Source: Acidobacteriota bacterium
GTDB lineage: Bacteria > Acidobacteriota > Terriglobia > Bryobacterales > Bryobacteraceae
DNA length: 5,944 nt
Assembly: GCA_018268875.1 (NCBI GenBank)
Contig: JAFDVT010000843.1
Span: 1 to 5,944 of the forward strand
Direction: 5' to 3'
Below, piece after piece: positions 1 to 5,944 of the stretch (positions within the stretch are counted from its first letter, which is position 1; each line of letters starts with the position of its first letter). The notes beneath the pieces were generated by a model. That model made no database searches, was not told the origin of the DNA, and saw nothing but the letters and a program-made list of their open reading frames with translations. The position numbers and the translations under genes are program-made.

Positions 1-1850
1 CCTACGGTGGAGAAATATTCCGGACTCACGGAGCGTTCCGGCAAGTCGATCTTGACGTTGTCGTTCGCGGTGCCGACCAGGTGCAGCCAGGCCGTGTTGC
101 CGGTGTGCGAAATCAGCATCTGCCCGGAGTAGGCGGCGGCGGAAACGCCGGGCAAGGTTAGCACCTGACGCCGCAGTTCTTTTTGAAAGGCGACGATCTT
201 TTCGGGCTTGTCGTAAGCGGAGGGCGGGATCGCGAGGTCGATGGAAAGCAGGCGGTCGGGATTGAAGCCCAGGTCCACTTGGAACATCAGGAAGAGGCTT
301 TTGCCGAGGAGGCCGGCGCCCACCAGCAGGATCGCCGCGGTGGCGAGTTCGAACGTCACCAGCTTGGCGCCCATGCGCCGCCAGGCCAATCCCGCGGAGC
401 CTCGGCTACCTTCGGCGAGTCCTTCGCTGGTCCTGAGGAAGAGCAGATGCAGAGCCGGAGTGGCGGCGATGATGATGGCGGCGGCCGTGGCGACAGCGGC
501 GGCAAACCACAACACGGGCGCGTTGATTTCGAGCCCTTGCAGGTACGGCATGCGCTGTAGCATGAATTCGGGAATCATCGCCAGGAGTACGCGGATCAGC
601 CAGGAGGCGAGCAGGAGGCCGGCGACGGAACTGATCGACACCAGCACCAGGCCTTCGGTCACGAATTGCGTGATGAGGCGGCCGGCGGAGGCGCCCAGCG
701 CGCGGCGCACGGCCATTTCGCGGCGGCGGCCTTCGGAACGTACCAGAAGCAGGCTGGCGATGTTCGCCCAGACGATGAGGAGCAGCAGGCATACGCCGCC
801 GAACAACGTCACAAGGATGGGCTTGATGCGGCCGCTCACAACTTCGGTCAGCGGTTCCGCGGTGCCGCCCTGGTCGCGATTGGAGTTCGGGTACTGCGCC
901 TCGAGGCGGCGGGCGATTTCGGACATTTCGGCTCGCACGGCCTCGATACCAGTGCCGGGCTTGATGCGGCCAACGCCGTACATCGCGTGGCAACCGCGGC
1001 GGGTTTCGCATGACCCGGCGGGCACCATGATCTGGTAGAACTCAGGCGTTCCCAGCGGAGCGAACTGAAAGCCCTTGGGAAGGACGCCGGCCACCTGATT
1101 CGGCAGATCGTTCAGGATCAGGCGGCGGCCGACGACCGACGGGTCGCCATCGAACCACTTGTGCCAGGCTTCCTGCGTGATCAGAACCTGGAGCGGCGAG
1201 CCGGGCTTGTCCTCGCCATCGGCGAAGTTCCGGCCAAGGGCGGGTTGAATGCCGAGGATACGGAAGAAACCGGCGGAGACGCGCGCGCCGCGAATCATTC
1301 GCAAGCCTTCGCGGGTGGGCATCGCAAAGCTGCCGGACCGGTATCCTTCGAGCGCCGACAGGGTTTGCGTTTGGGCCTTCCAATCCAGGTAATCGGGGTA
1401 CGAAAGGTTGCACGCCGGGCAACTGGGCGCGACCTCGAAGATACCGGCGAGCGTCGCCGGATCCTGGTACGGCAGCGGCTTCAGCAGGACGGCGTGGACG
1501 AAGGCGAAGATACTGACGCTGGCGGCCATGCCGAGGGTGAGGATCAACAGCGCGGTTGTGGTGAAGCCGGGATTGTTGCGCAACTGGCGGAGGCTGTAGC
1601 GGGTGTCGTGCAGGAGGTTGTCGAGCCAGCGGACGCTGTTTTGGTCCCGGTAGGATTCCTTGGTGGGTTCGATGCCGCCTAGCTTCATGATGGCGTCCCT
1701 TCTGGCTTCGGCCGGGGTCATGCCGGCGCGGATGTTGTCGTCGATGTGCAGTTGGAGGTTGGCTTCGAGTTCGGCGGCGATGTCGGAGGTGTCCTCTGTG
1801 TGGCCGACATTGGCAAGCCGGCGTAGCCAAGCTCGCAAGGCGGCTTTCAT
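1..1850 (-). CDS. ADOP-family FtsX/MacB-type ABC permease, C-terminus beyond the window
   Basis: Membrane permease of the acidobacterial duplicated orphan permease type, related to MacB/FtsX; substrate unknown. Reading from the ATG at 1850 gives 616 open codons to the left edge, so the protein is incomplete; the family is usually 800-880 residues. Residues about 20-60 match the helical prefix domain of this family (AELEANLQLHIDDNIRAGM, then PAEARRDA). TM1 is about 96-120, followed by a MacB-like extracytoplasmic domain about 124-340, including the typical YPDYLDWK (151-158) and GRIKPG (294-299). The FtsX helices are about 343-370, 395-422 and 443-472, with the REMAVRRALGAS loop at 377-388. 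The second half begins about 492 with another helix and a second extracytoplasmic domain. The start overlaps the padR stop (ATGA, 1850-1847), implying coupling. Four cysteines lie in the first extracytoplasmic domain (C144, C147, C281, C287). No MacB-type ATPase is visible nearby, as expected for an orphan permease. The family call is from motif recognition. Confidence 0.93.
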   Translation of the reverse strand, partial: MKAALRAWLRRLANVGHTEDTSDIAAELEANLQLHIDDNIRAGMTPAEARRDAIMKLGGIEPTKESYRDQNSVRWLDNLLHDTRYSLRQLRNNPGFTTTALLILTLGMAASVSIFAFVHAVLLKPLPYQDPATLAGIFEVAPSCPACNLSYPDYLDWKAQTQTLSALEGYRSGSFAMPTREGLRMIRGARVSAGFFRILGIQPALGRNFADGEDKPGSPLQVLITQEAWHKWFDGDPSVVGRRLILNDLPNQVAGVLPKGFQFAPLGTPEFYQIMVPAGSCETRRGCHAMYGVGRIKPGTGIEAVRAEMSEIARRLEAQYPNSNRDQGGTAEPLTEVVSGRIKPILVTLFGGVCLLLLIVWANIASLLLVRSEGRRREMAVRRALGASAGRLITQFVTEGLVLVSISSVAGLLLASWLIRVLLAMIPEFMLQRMPYLQGLEINAPVLWFAAAVATAAAIIIAATPALHLLFLRTSEGLAEGSRGSAGLAWRRMGAKLVTFELATAAILLVGAGLLGKSLFLMFQVDLGFNPDRLLSIDLAIPPSAYDKPEKIVAFQKELRRQVLTLPGVSAAAYSGQMLISHTGNTAWLHLVGTANDNVKIDLPERSVSPEYFSTV

Positions 1851-2188
1851 GCGACGCCGCTCCCGGCCAGAAATCGCGCCATGATGGCGGCTGTTTCTTC
1901 CCAATCCCGAGTGGCCTTGACGAGGCGCGCGCGGCCGTCGGCGGTCAACGAATAAAACTTTGCCTTGCGGTTGTTGTCCGAAAACCCCCACTCAGAGGTG
2001 ATGGCGCCTTCCTGCTCGAGCTTCAATAAGGCCGGGTAAAGCGTGCCATAGTTGAGGTCCAGACGATCGCCGGAGGTCTGTTCGACGCGGCGGGCGATGC
2101 CGTAGCCGTGGATGGGGCCGAGGGCTTCGATCGTCTTCAAGACCATAAGGGCAAGAGTTCCCTGCCAGATATCGTTTTTCGTTCCCAT
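1847..2188 (-). CDS. PadR-family transcriptional regulator
   Basis: A 113-residue winged-helix DNA-binding protein, the usual size for a short PadR regulator with one C-terminal dimerisation helix. Visible family marks are the N-terminal helix region GTLALMVLKTIEALGPIHGYGIARR (about residues 10-34), the recognition-helix segment with YGTLYPALLKLEQEG (47-61), and the wing ending in KAKFYSLTADGRARL (75-89). The C-terminal helix (about 90-108) contains DWEETAAIMARFL. The ATG at 2188-2186 is chosen because it gives the family-length N-terminus and has AGGA at 2195-2192 just upstream; the frame stays open far upstream, but that part is only antisense to the ABC ATPase gene. It lies directly before an ADOP permease and overlaps it by 4 bases, a common acidobacterial pairing. 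It probably represses its own operon through the 19-bp inverted repeats upstream; the inducer is unknown. Confidence 0.93.
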   Translation of the reverse strand: MGTKNDIWQGTLALMVLKTIEALGPIHGYGIARRVEQTSGDRLDLNYGTLYPALLKLEQEGAITSEWGFSDNNRKAKFYSLTADGRARLVKATRDWEETAAIMARFLAGSGVA

Positions 2189-2192
2189 ACGT

Positions 2193-2211
2193 CCTATTGG
2201 GTAGCCATAGG
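2193..2211. promoter_or_regulatory. Candidate PadR operator, site 1 (padR-proximal)
   Basis: Imperfect palindrome CCTATTGGGTAGCCATAGG centred on 2202, with matching outer arms CCTAT/ATAGG and one further inner G-C pair. It matches site 2 at 16 of 19 positions. It ends 4 bases before the padR ATG, and its left arm read on the minus strand provides AATAGGA, the likely Shine-Dalgarno sequence of padR. A dimeric winged-helix protein bound here would block expression of padR and the permease. PadR binding is inferred from position and symmetry. Confidence 0.72.
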
Positions 2212-2227
2212 AAGTTTGGCATATGCT

Positions 2228-2246
2228 CCTATTGGAAAGCAATAGG
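2228..2246. promoter_or_regulatory. Candidate PadR operator, site 2 (ABC-operon-proximal)
   Basis: Palindrome CCTATTGGAAAGCAATAGG centred on 2237, with perfect 7-base arms (CCTATTG/CAATAGG) around a 5-base core. It is the more symmetric of the two sites. Its centre is 35 bp from that of site 1, roughly three and a third helical turns. It lies immediately upstream of the AT-rich stretch 2257-2266 that could hold the -10 element of the rightward operon, so it would cover the -35 region in that direction. Confidence 0.75.
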
Positions 2247-2251
2247 AACGG

Positions 2252-2290
2252 ATGAGATATGATAATGCTTCGGGACGATTGGTCCCAACC
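2252..2290. promoter_or_regulatory. Possible overlapping divergent promoters
   Basis: The only AT-rich island in the intergenic strip is 2257-2266. Rightward, TATGAT (2258-2263) or GATAAT (2261-2266) could serve as the -10, but the nearest -35-like TTGGAA (2232-2237) is 20 or more bases away, which is long. Leftward, TATCAT (complement of 2259-2264) has TTGGGA (complement of 2283-2288) 18 bases upstream, a better spaced pair. A leftward transcript would begin near 2252 and cross both candidate operators. This is consensus matching to sigma-70-type elements only; acidobacterial promoters are not well defined. Confidence 0.3.
2272..2286. repeat. Small inverted repeat in the ABC-operon leader
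   Basis: GGGAC (2272-2276) and GTCCC (2282-2286) pair around a 5-base loop, GATTG. If rightward transcription starts near 2270 this would be a short 5-base-pair stem at the 5' end of the leader. It has no U-tract and is not a terminator. It may be chance, as it does not resemble the 19-bp operators. Confidence 0.3.
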
Positions 2291-2302
2291 CCAAGAAAAC
2301 AT

Positions 2303-3307
2303 ATGATCAAAGTCGAAGGTCTCACCAAGAGATACGCGCGCGCCACGGCAGTGGACAATATCTCTTTCGAGGTCGATAAGGGGCAGATTGTCGGATTTCT
2401 CGGCCCGAACGGCGCCGGTAAAACCACGACGATGCGCATGCTGACCTGCTTCATGCCTCCTTCGGGGGGCCGGGCGGAAGTGGCCGGATTCGATGTCGTG
2501 AAAAGCCCGATGGAAGTGAAGAAGCGCATCGGGTACCTGCCGGAAACGCCGCCGTTGTATCCGGAAATGGAAGTCGGCGAGTATCTGGATTTTGTCGGCA
2601 AGTTGAAGGGCGTGCCTTCCGCCGACCTCGCCAAGCGCATCCAGGAAGTGTCGGAACGGTGCGCGGTGGCCGACGTGCGGAACAAGCTGATTTCGAAGCT
2701 GTCCAAGGGTTACAAACAGCGCGTAGGCCTCGCGCAGGCGATCATTCACAACCCCGACGTACTGATTCTGGACGAGCCGACGTCGGGCCTCGATCCCAAG
2801 CAGATCATGGAAACGCGCGATCTGATCCGGTCGCTCGCCGGGGACCACACGATTATTCTGAGCACGCACATCCTGACCGAGGTGGAGCAGACCTGCGAGA
2901 CGGCGATCATCATCGCCAAGGGCAAGGTGATGGCGACCGATTCGGTGGCGGCGTTGAAGAATCGCCGGGCCGGCGGCAGCGCCGTGCTGGTCGAGGTAGA
3001 GGCGGTCAGCGAAGGGCAGGTTCGCGAGAAGCTGGAACGCGTCAGCGGCGTCAGCCGGGTGGTGCACAAACCGAGCGGCACGCACGGCATCGTGACCTTT
3101 GAAGTGGAAGGCTTGTCGGGTAAGAACATCCGTCCGGAGATTGCGCGCGCGGTGGTGGAATCGGGCTGGAGCCTGAACGAACTTCGCCCGCTCGGCATGA
3201 GCCTCGAAGAGGTGTTCCTGCAACTGACCTCGGGTACGAAGGCCGCGGAACACGAAGCAGCAACTGCGGCCCCGGCGGTTGGTGACGAAGAAAAGGAAAG
3301 CGAATAA
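2303..3307 (+). CDS. ABC transporter ATP-binding protein (GldA/CcmA-like)
   Basis: Cytoplasmic ATPase of an ABC-2 type exporter; it hydrolyses ATP to drive the permease encoded next. The 334 residues hold a full nucleotide-binding domain: Walker A GPNGAGKTT (34-42), signature LSKGYKQRV (133-141), Walker B LILDEPT (154-160), D-loop SGLD (161-164) and switch histidine H189. At the Q-loop the sequence is GYLPETPPLY (77-86), with Glu where many ABC proteins have Gln; this is typical of the GldA-like branch. Residues about 225-310 form the C-terminal domain common in this branch, followed by a charged, Ala/Glu-rich tail (314-334). The start at 2303 gives the normal MIKVEGLTKRY beginning. An in-frame ATG at 2252 would add 17 residues with no family match and would lie upstream of the likely transcription start, though it has AGGA (2244-2247) close by; the 2303 start has only a weak AAGAAAA. 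No gliding role is implied. Confidence 0.95.
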   Translation: MIKVEGLTKRYARATAVDNISFEVDKGQIVGFLGPNGAGKTTTMRMLTCFMPPSGGRAEVAGFDVVKSPMEVKKRIGYLPETPPLYPEMEVGEYLDFVGKLKGVPSADLAKRIQEVSERCAVADVRNKLISKLSKGYKQRVGLAQAIIHNPDVLILDEPTSGLDPKQIMETRDLIRSLAGDHTIILSTHILTEVEQTCETAIIIAKGKVMATDSVAALKNRRAGGSAVLVEVEAVSEGQVREKLERVSGVSRVVHKPSGTHGIVTFEVEGLSGKNIRPEIARAVVESGWSLNELRPLGMSLEEVFLQLTSGTKAAEHEAATAAPAVGDEEKESE

Positions 3308-4074
3308 TGAGAGGCGCCTGGACCATTTGCCAGAAGGAGTTGCACTCCTATTTCGCGTCGCCCGTGGCGTATGCCGTCATGGCGTTGTATGCGTTGATTT
3401 TTGGATTCTTTTTCTATTCGGCGACGGCGTTTTTTGTGGAAGCGTCGATGCAGTCCCAGATGATGGGGCGTAGCTTTCCGATGAACGTCAACGAGATGAT
3501 CATCCGGCCGGTGCTGATGAATACGAGCGTGATCGGGTTGTTCCTGATTCCGATGATCACGATGCGGCTGTTTGCGGAAGAGAAGCGTTCGGGCACCATC
3601 GAACTGCTGATCACGTCGCCGGTGACGGACCTTGCGATTATCGTCGGAAAGTGGCTGGCGGCGGTGCTGCTGTACACAGCGGTGATTCTGGTGGCGGCGC
3701 TATCGGTCATCTTCCTGTTCGCGTGGGGCCAGCCCGACGTGAAGCCGGTGCTCATCGGGTTCTTCGGACTGTTGCTGCAAGGCGCGGCGCTGCTGGCGAT
3801 TGGCGCGTTTATTTCGACCACCACGAAGAATCAGATCATCGCGGGCACCGCGGGATTTGTGGTTTCGCTGCTGCTGTGGGTGATCGAATGGATCAGCCAG
3901 TTCGACACGTCGACAACCGGCAAGGTGATCAGCTACCTGTCGGTGGTGACGCATCTGGAACCGTTCACCAAAGGCGTTGTGGACCTGAAGGACGTGGTGT
4001 TTTTCGTGTCGTTGATTTTTCTGGGCTTGTTTTTGTCGGCCCGTTCGCTGGAATCGCTCCGGTGGAGGGCATAG
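3307..4074 (+). CDS. ABC-2 type transporter permease (GldF-like)
   Basis: Membrane-spanning subunit of the exporter, partner of the ATPase just upstream; substrate unknown. The 255 residues show six hydrophobic stretches at about 19-43, 70-86, 109-138, 147-170, 177-196 and 227-245. The cytoplasmic segment RLFAEEKRSGTIELLITSPV (87-106) between helices 2 and 3 is the characteristic motif of this permease branch (COG1277-type) and is expected to contact the ATPase. The ATG overlaps the ATPase stop by one base (TAATG) and has AAGGAAAG at 3293-3300 as a well spaced ribosome site, so the two are translated together. Length and topology are normal for a half-size permease that works as a homodimer. 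The short extracytoplasmic loop (about 44-69) is Met-rich (M48, M52, M53, M59, M64), which may be incidental. Confidence 0.93.
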   Translation: MRGAWTICQKELHSYFASPVAYAVMALYALIFGFFFYSATAFFVEASMQSQMMGRSFPMNVNEMIIRPVLMNTSVIGLFLIPMITMRLFAEEKRSGTIELLITSPVTDLAIIVGKWLAAVLLYTAVILVAALSVIFLFAWGQPDVKPVLIGFFGLLLQGAALLAIGAFISTTTKNQIIAGTAGFVVSLLLWVIEWISQFDTSTTGKVISYLSVVTHLEPFTKGVVDLKDVVFFVSLIFLGLFLSARSLESLRWRA

Positions 4075-4080
4075 TTACCA

Positions 4081-5460
4081 ATGAAGGACCTGTTTAAACA
4101 ACGTCAAACGCAGTTTGCCGCGTACGCCACGGTTTATATCGCGGTCGTGGTCGCGATTCTCGTGCTGGTGAACTATGTCGCCAACAAAGCGAACATCAGC
4201 TACGATTCGACGACCAATAAGCGGTATTCGCTGTCGGAACAAACCGAGAAGATCGTCAAGAACCTGAAGAACGACGTCACCATCAGCTATTACGACAAGA
4301 GCCGTGGATTTCAGGCCGCGCGCGATTTGCTGAGCCGCTACGAGAATCTGTCGGGCAAGGTGAAGGTGAAGTTCGTCGACGTGGACAAGGACCCGCTGAC
4401 GGTTCGCGCGTCCGGGGTTCGCACGGTGCCGGCGACGGTGGTGGAGTCGGGGCTGAAGCGCGACGAAGCCAAGAGCATCACCGAAGAAGAGATTACGGGC
4501 GCGCTCATCCGCGTGCTGAAAGATGGGGTTCGCAACGTTTGTTTTGCGACCGGCCTGGGCGAACATTCGCCGGATGAGACGGGTTCGAACGGCTACTCCG
4601 CTGGCAAAGAAGTGGCGGAGAAGAGCAACTACAAGGTTCGCGCCATTTCGCTGCTGGAGTCCACGCAGATCCCCGCCGACTGCACCGTGCTGGTGATTGG
4701 CGGTCCGCGGCGCGACTATCCGGAAGCGTTGGCCAACGCCATCAAGATCTATGTCGAAAAGGGCGGCAGAGCGCTGTTTCTGGTCGATCCGCCGCTGCAG
4801 GGGCTGAGCAACGACATCGCGCCGAACCCCGAATTGTGGAAGGTTCTGAATAGCTGGGGCGTGTCGTCGAGCGACGAGATCGTGCTCGATACATCGGGCG
4901 CCGGACGGTTCTTCCGCATGGGTCCCGAGATCCCGCTGGTAACGGCTTATGACGCGCATCCAATTGTTCGCGATCTGAAGGAAACCGCCTTGGCGATGCC
5001 ATTGGCGCGGCCTTTGGAAGTGAAGAGCCCCACGGGCCAGGCGACGGTGGACAAGCTGTTTAGTTCGGCGGCAAACGCATACGCGAAGAACGTCAGCGCC
5101 ATCAAAGGCGAGGTTCGCATCGACCAGGAGAAGGACAAGAAGGGTCCGTTCGTGCTGGGCGTCGCGGGTACGTTCAAAACGGGACAGCCCAACAACAACG
5201 GGCGGTTTGTGGTGGTGGGCACGTCGACGTTCGCGATGAACGGGTACATCAGCTTCGGCGGGAATCGCGACTTTTTCGGCAACACGCTGAACTGGCTGGC
5301 GGCCGATGAGGACCTGATTTCGATCCGGCCCAAGGATCCCGAGGACCGCCGCATTCAGGCGACGCGCAGCCAGATGAATATGCTGGCGTGGACCACGCTA
5401 ATCCTGCTGCCGCTCACGATTGTGGCGTTCGGCATCAGTGTTTGGTGGAAACGGCGATGA
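4081..5460 (+). CDS. GldG-like ABC transporter auxiliary protein (ABC_transp_aux)
   Basis: Membrane-anchored extracytoplasmic accessory protein of the ABC system, 459 residues. An N-terminal helix (about 14-34) is followed by a domain that opens with the family segment NKRYSLSEQTEKIVKNL (46-62), matching the DUF7088-type N-terminal domain, with VKVKFVDVDKDP at 94-105. The ABC_transp_aux (PF09822-type) domain covers about 150-410, including VCFATGLGEHSP (153-164), VLVIGGPRRDYP (203-214) and GGRALFLVDPPL (228-239). A C-terminal helix (about 434-454) ends in WWKRR, so both ends are probably cytoplasmic with the body outside. The fold resembles ThDP/IFT52-like domains without an evident catalytic site. 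It starts 6 bases after the permease stop, with GGAGGG at 4064-4069 about 11 bases ahead. GldG is the closest named relative; the exact role here is unknown. Confidence 0.92.
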   Translation: MKDLFKQRQTQFAAYATVYIAVVVAILVLVNYVANKANISYDSTTNKRYSLSEQTEKIVKNLKNDVTISYYDKSRGFQAARDLLSRYENLSGKVKVKFVDVDKDPLTVRASGVRTVPATVVESGLKRDEAKSITEEEITGALIRVLKDGVRNVCFATGLGEHSPDETGSNGYSAGKEVAEKSNYKVRAISLLESTQIPADCTVLVIGGPRRDYPEALANAIKIYVEKGGRALFLVDPPLQGLSNDIAPNPELWKVLNSWGVSSSDEIVLDTSGAGRFFRMGPEIPLVTAYDAHPIVRDLKETALAMPLARPLEVKSPTGQATVDKLFSSAANAYAKNVSAIKGEVRIDQEKDKKGPFVLGVAGTFKTGQPNNNGRFVVVGTSTFAMNGYISFGGNRDFFGNTLNWLAADEDLISIRPKDPEDRRIQATRSQMNMLAWTTLILLPLTIVAFGISVWWKRR

Positions 5461-5944
5461 AACGGTTGATGGTAGCGGTTGCGCTGCTGGCGATGGCCGG
5501 CGGCGCGGCCTACTGGACGTACAAAAACGATCAGGCGAAGGAAGGCAAACCCACAGCGGACGCGGCTCCGAAGATCCTGGACATCGCGGACGCGGAGGTG
5601 GCGCAGATCGAATTCCGGAGGCCGGGTCAGCCCCCGACGACCATCAAGCGCACCGGCAACGTGACCTGGGTGCTGACGTCGCCGAAGCAGATGCGCGCCG
5701 ATACGGATGCGATCACGCCGCTGCTGACGCTGCTGAGCAACCTGACCTCCGATGCGCTGGTGGACGCCAATAACAAGGACTGGAAGACGTACGGCCTGGA
5801 ACAACCGGCGCTGGAACTGGTGATCACGAAAAAAGACGGCAAGACGCAAATCTTGCAGATCGGCGACGAGCAACCGGCGGGCGGTTCGATGTACGTCCGC
5901 GTGGCGGGCGACAACAAGCTGTACACGCTGGGCACGTTCAACCG
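5457..5944 (+). CDS. DUF4340 domain protein, N-terminal part
   Basis: N-terminal 162 codons of a protein cut by the right edge. It begins MKRLMVAVALLAMAGGAAYW, a signal peptide or signal anchor (about residues 3-20), then a short polar Ala/Lys linker and a soluble region with the DUF4340 pattern. Marks of that family are ILDIADAEVAQIEF (40-53), W71 in NVTWVLTSP, the DTDAITPLLTLLSNL helix (82-96), KDWKTYGLEQPALELVI (108-124) and IGDEQPAGGSMYVR (135-148). It acts outside the cytoplasmic membrane, probably with the GldG-like protein. The ATG overlaps the stop of the preceding gene (ATGA, 5457-5460), with GGTGG at 5444-5448 as the likely ribosome site. DUF4340 genes regularly follow GldG-like genes in non-gliding bacteria; function is unknown. 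Confidence 0.9.
   Translation, partial: MKRLMVAVALLAMAGGAAYWTYKNDQAKEGKPTADAAPKILDIADAEVAQIEFRRPGQPPTTIKRTGNVTWVLTSPKQMRADTDAITPLLTLLSNLTSDALVDANNKDWKTYGLEQPALELVITKKDGKTQILQIGDEQPAGGSMYVRVAGDNKLYTLGTFN

Noticed and set aside
1..616. Possibility that the ADOP permease is a broken gene, since no single complete frame is closed within the window
   Set aside because: The frame checked at three internal methionine codons (1028, 374, 119) is the same and stays open to base 3; the gene is simply cut by the window edge.
241..1038. A 265-codon plus-strand open frame opposite the permease
   Set aside because: Ser/Arg/Ala-rich shadow of the permease gene, with no recognisable domain.
1042..1830. A 262-codon minus-strand open frame within the permease region
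   Set aside because: It is in a different frame from the permease and gives Arg/His/Pro-rich sequence without domains; the overlapping frame reads as a continuous ADOP permease.
2219..2226. Perfect 8-base palindrome GCATATGC between the two candidate operators
   Set aside because: It is short, unrelated in sequence to the 19-bp repeats, and expected by chance at this length; kept only as a possible accessory contact.
2272..2286. GGGAC/GTCCC hairpin considered as an attenuator or terminator
   Set aside because: The stem has only 5 base pairs and no following T-tract, and no alternative pairing or leader peptide is evident.
1847..3253. A 468-codon minus-strand open frame covering padR and most of the ABC ATPase gene
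   Set aside because: Only its last 113 codons match a protein family (PadR). The upstream part is antisense to the ATPase, is His/Arg/Ala-rich as expected for a shadow frame in GC-rich DNA, and crosses the operator region.
4075..4959. A 294-codon minus-strand open frame opposite the GldG-like gene
   Set aside because: His/Arg/Gln-rich composition typical of antisense to high-GC coding DNA; the plus strand encodes a clear GldG-like protein with membrane anchors.

Overview
The window looks like a chromosomal segment from an acidobacterium, probably a Solibacter/Bryobacter-type member of Acidobacteriota. That is inferred from the left-hand gene, a permease of the acidobacterial duplicated orphan permease (ADOP) type preceded by its usual PadR regulator, and from the high-GC coding bias. 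I could run no similarity search, so the taxonomic call is moderate.

Layout: two divergent operons start from one intergenic region of about 114 bases (2189-2302). Leftward (minus strand) runs a 113-residue PadR-family regulator (2188-1847), then an ADOP permease whose ATG overlaps the PadR stop in an ATGA junction. The permease is open for 616 codons with no frameshift and runs off the left edge. Rightward (plus strand) runs a tight four-gene operon: an ABC ATPase of the GldA/CcmA-like branch (2303-3307), a six-helix ABC-2 type permease (3307-4074), a GldG-like membrane-anchored auxiliary protein (4081-5460) and a DUF4340 protein (from 5457, cut by the right edge). Junctions are a 1-base overlap (TAATG), a 6-base gap and a 4-base overlap (ATGA), so all four are probably co-transcribed and partly translationally coupled.

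The gene-free strip holds the clearest non-coding signal: two 19-bp inverted repeats, CCTATTGGGTAGCCATAGG (2193-2211) and CCTATTGGAAAGCAATAGG (2228-2246). They match at 16 of 19 positions and their centres lie 35 bp apart. They are strong candidates for the operators of the adjacent PadR protein. The first abuts the padR start and supplies its Shine-Dalgarno-like AGGA; the second lies just upstream of a TATGAT/TATCAT-containing stretch that could be the -10 region for both directions. The simplest reading is an autoregulated PadR switch that may also control the divergent Gld-like ABC operon.

How the genes may work together: the rightward operon encodes a complete ABC-2 type exporter core (ATPase plus permease) with two extracytoplasmic accessory proteins. 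This arrangement is widespread outside gliding bacteria and its substrate is unknown. The leftward ADOP permease has no MacB-type ATPase partner in the window. Whether PadR links the two systems is the most testable question here. I found no RNA genes, mobile elements, CRISPR arrays or convincing terminators; both window edges cut through genes.
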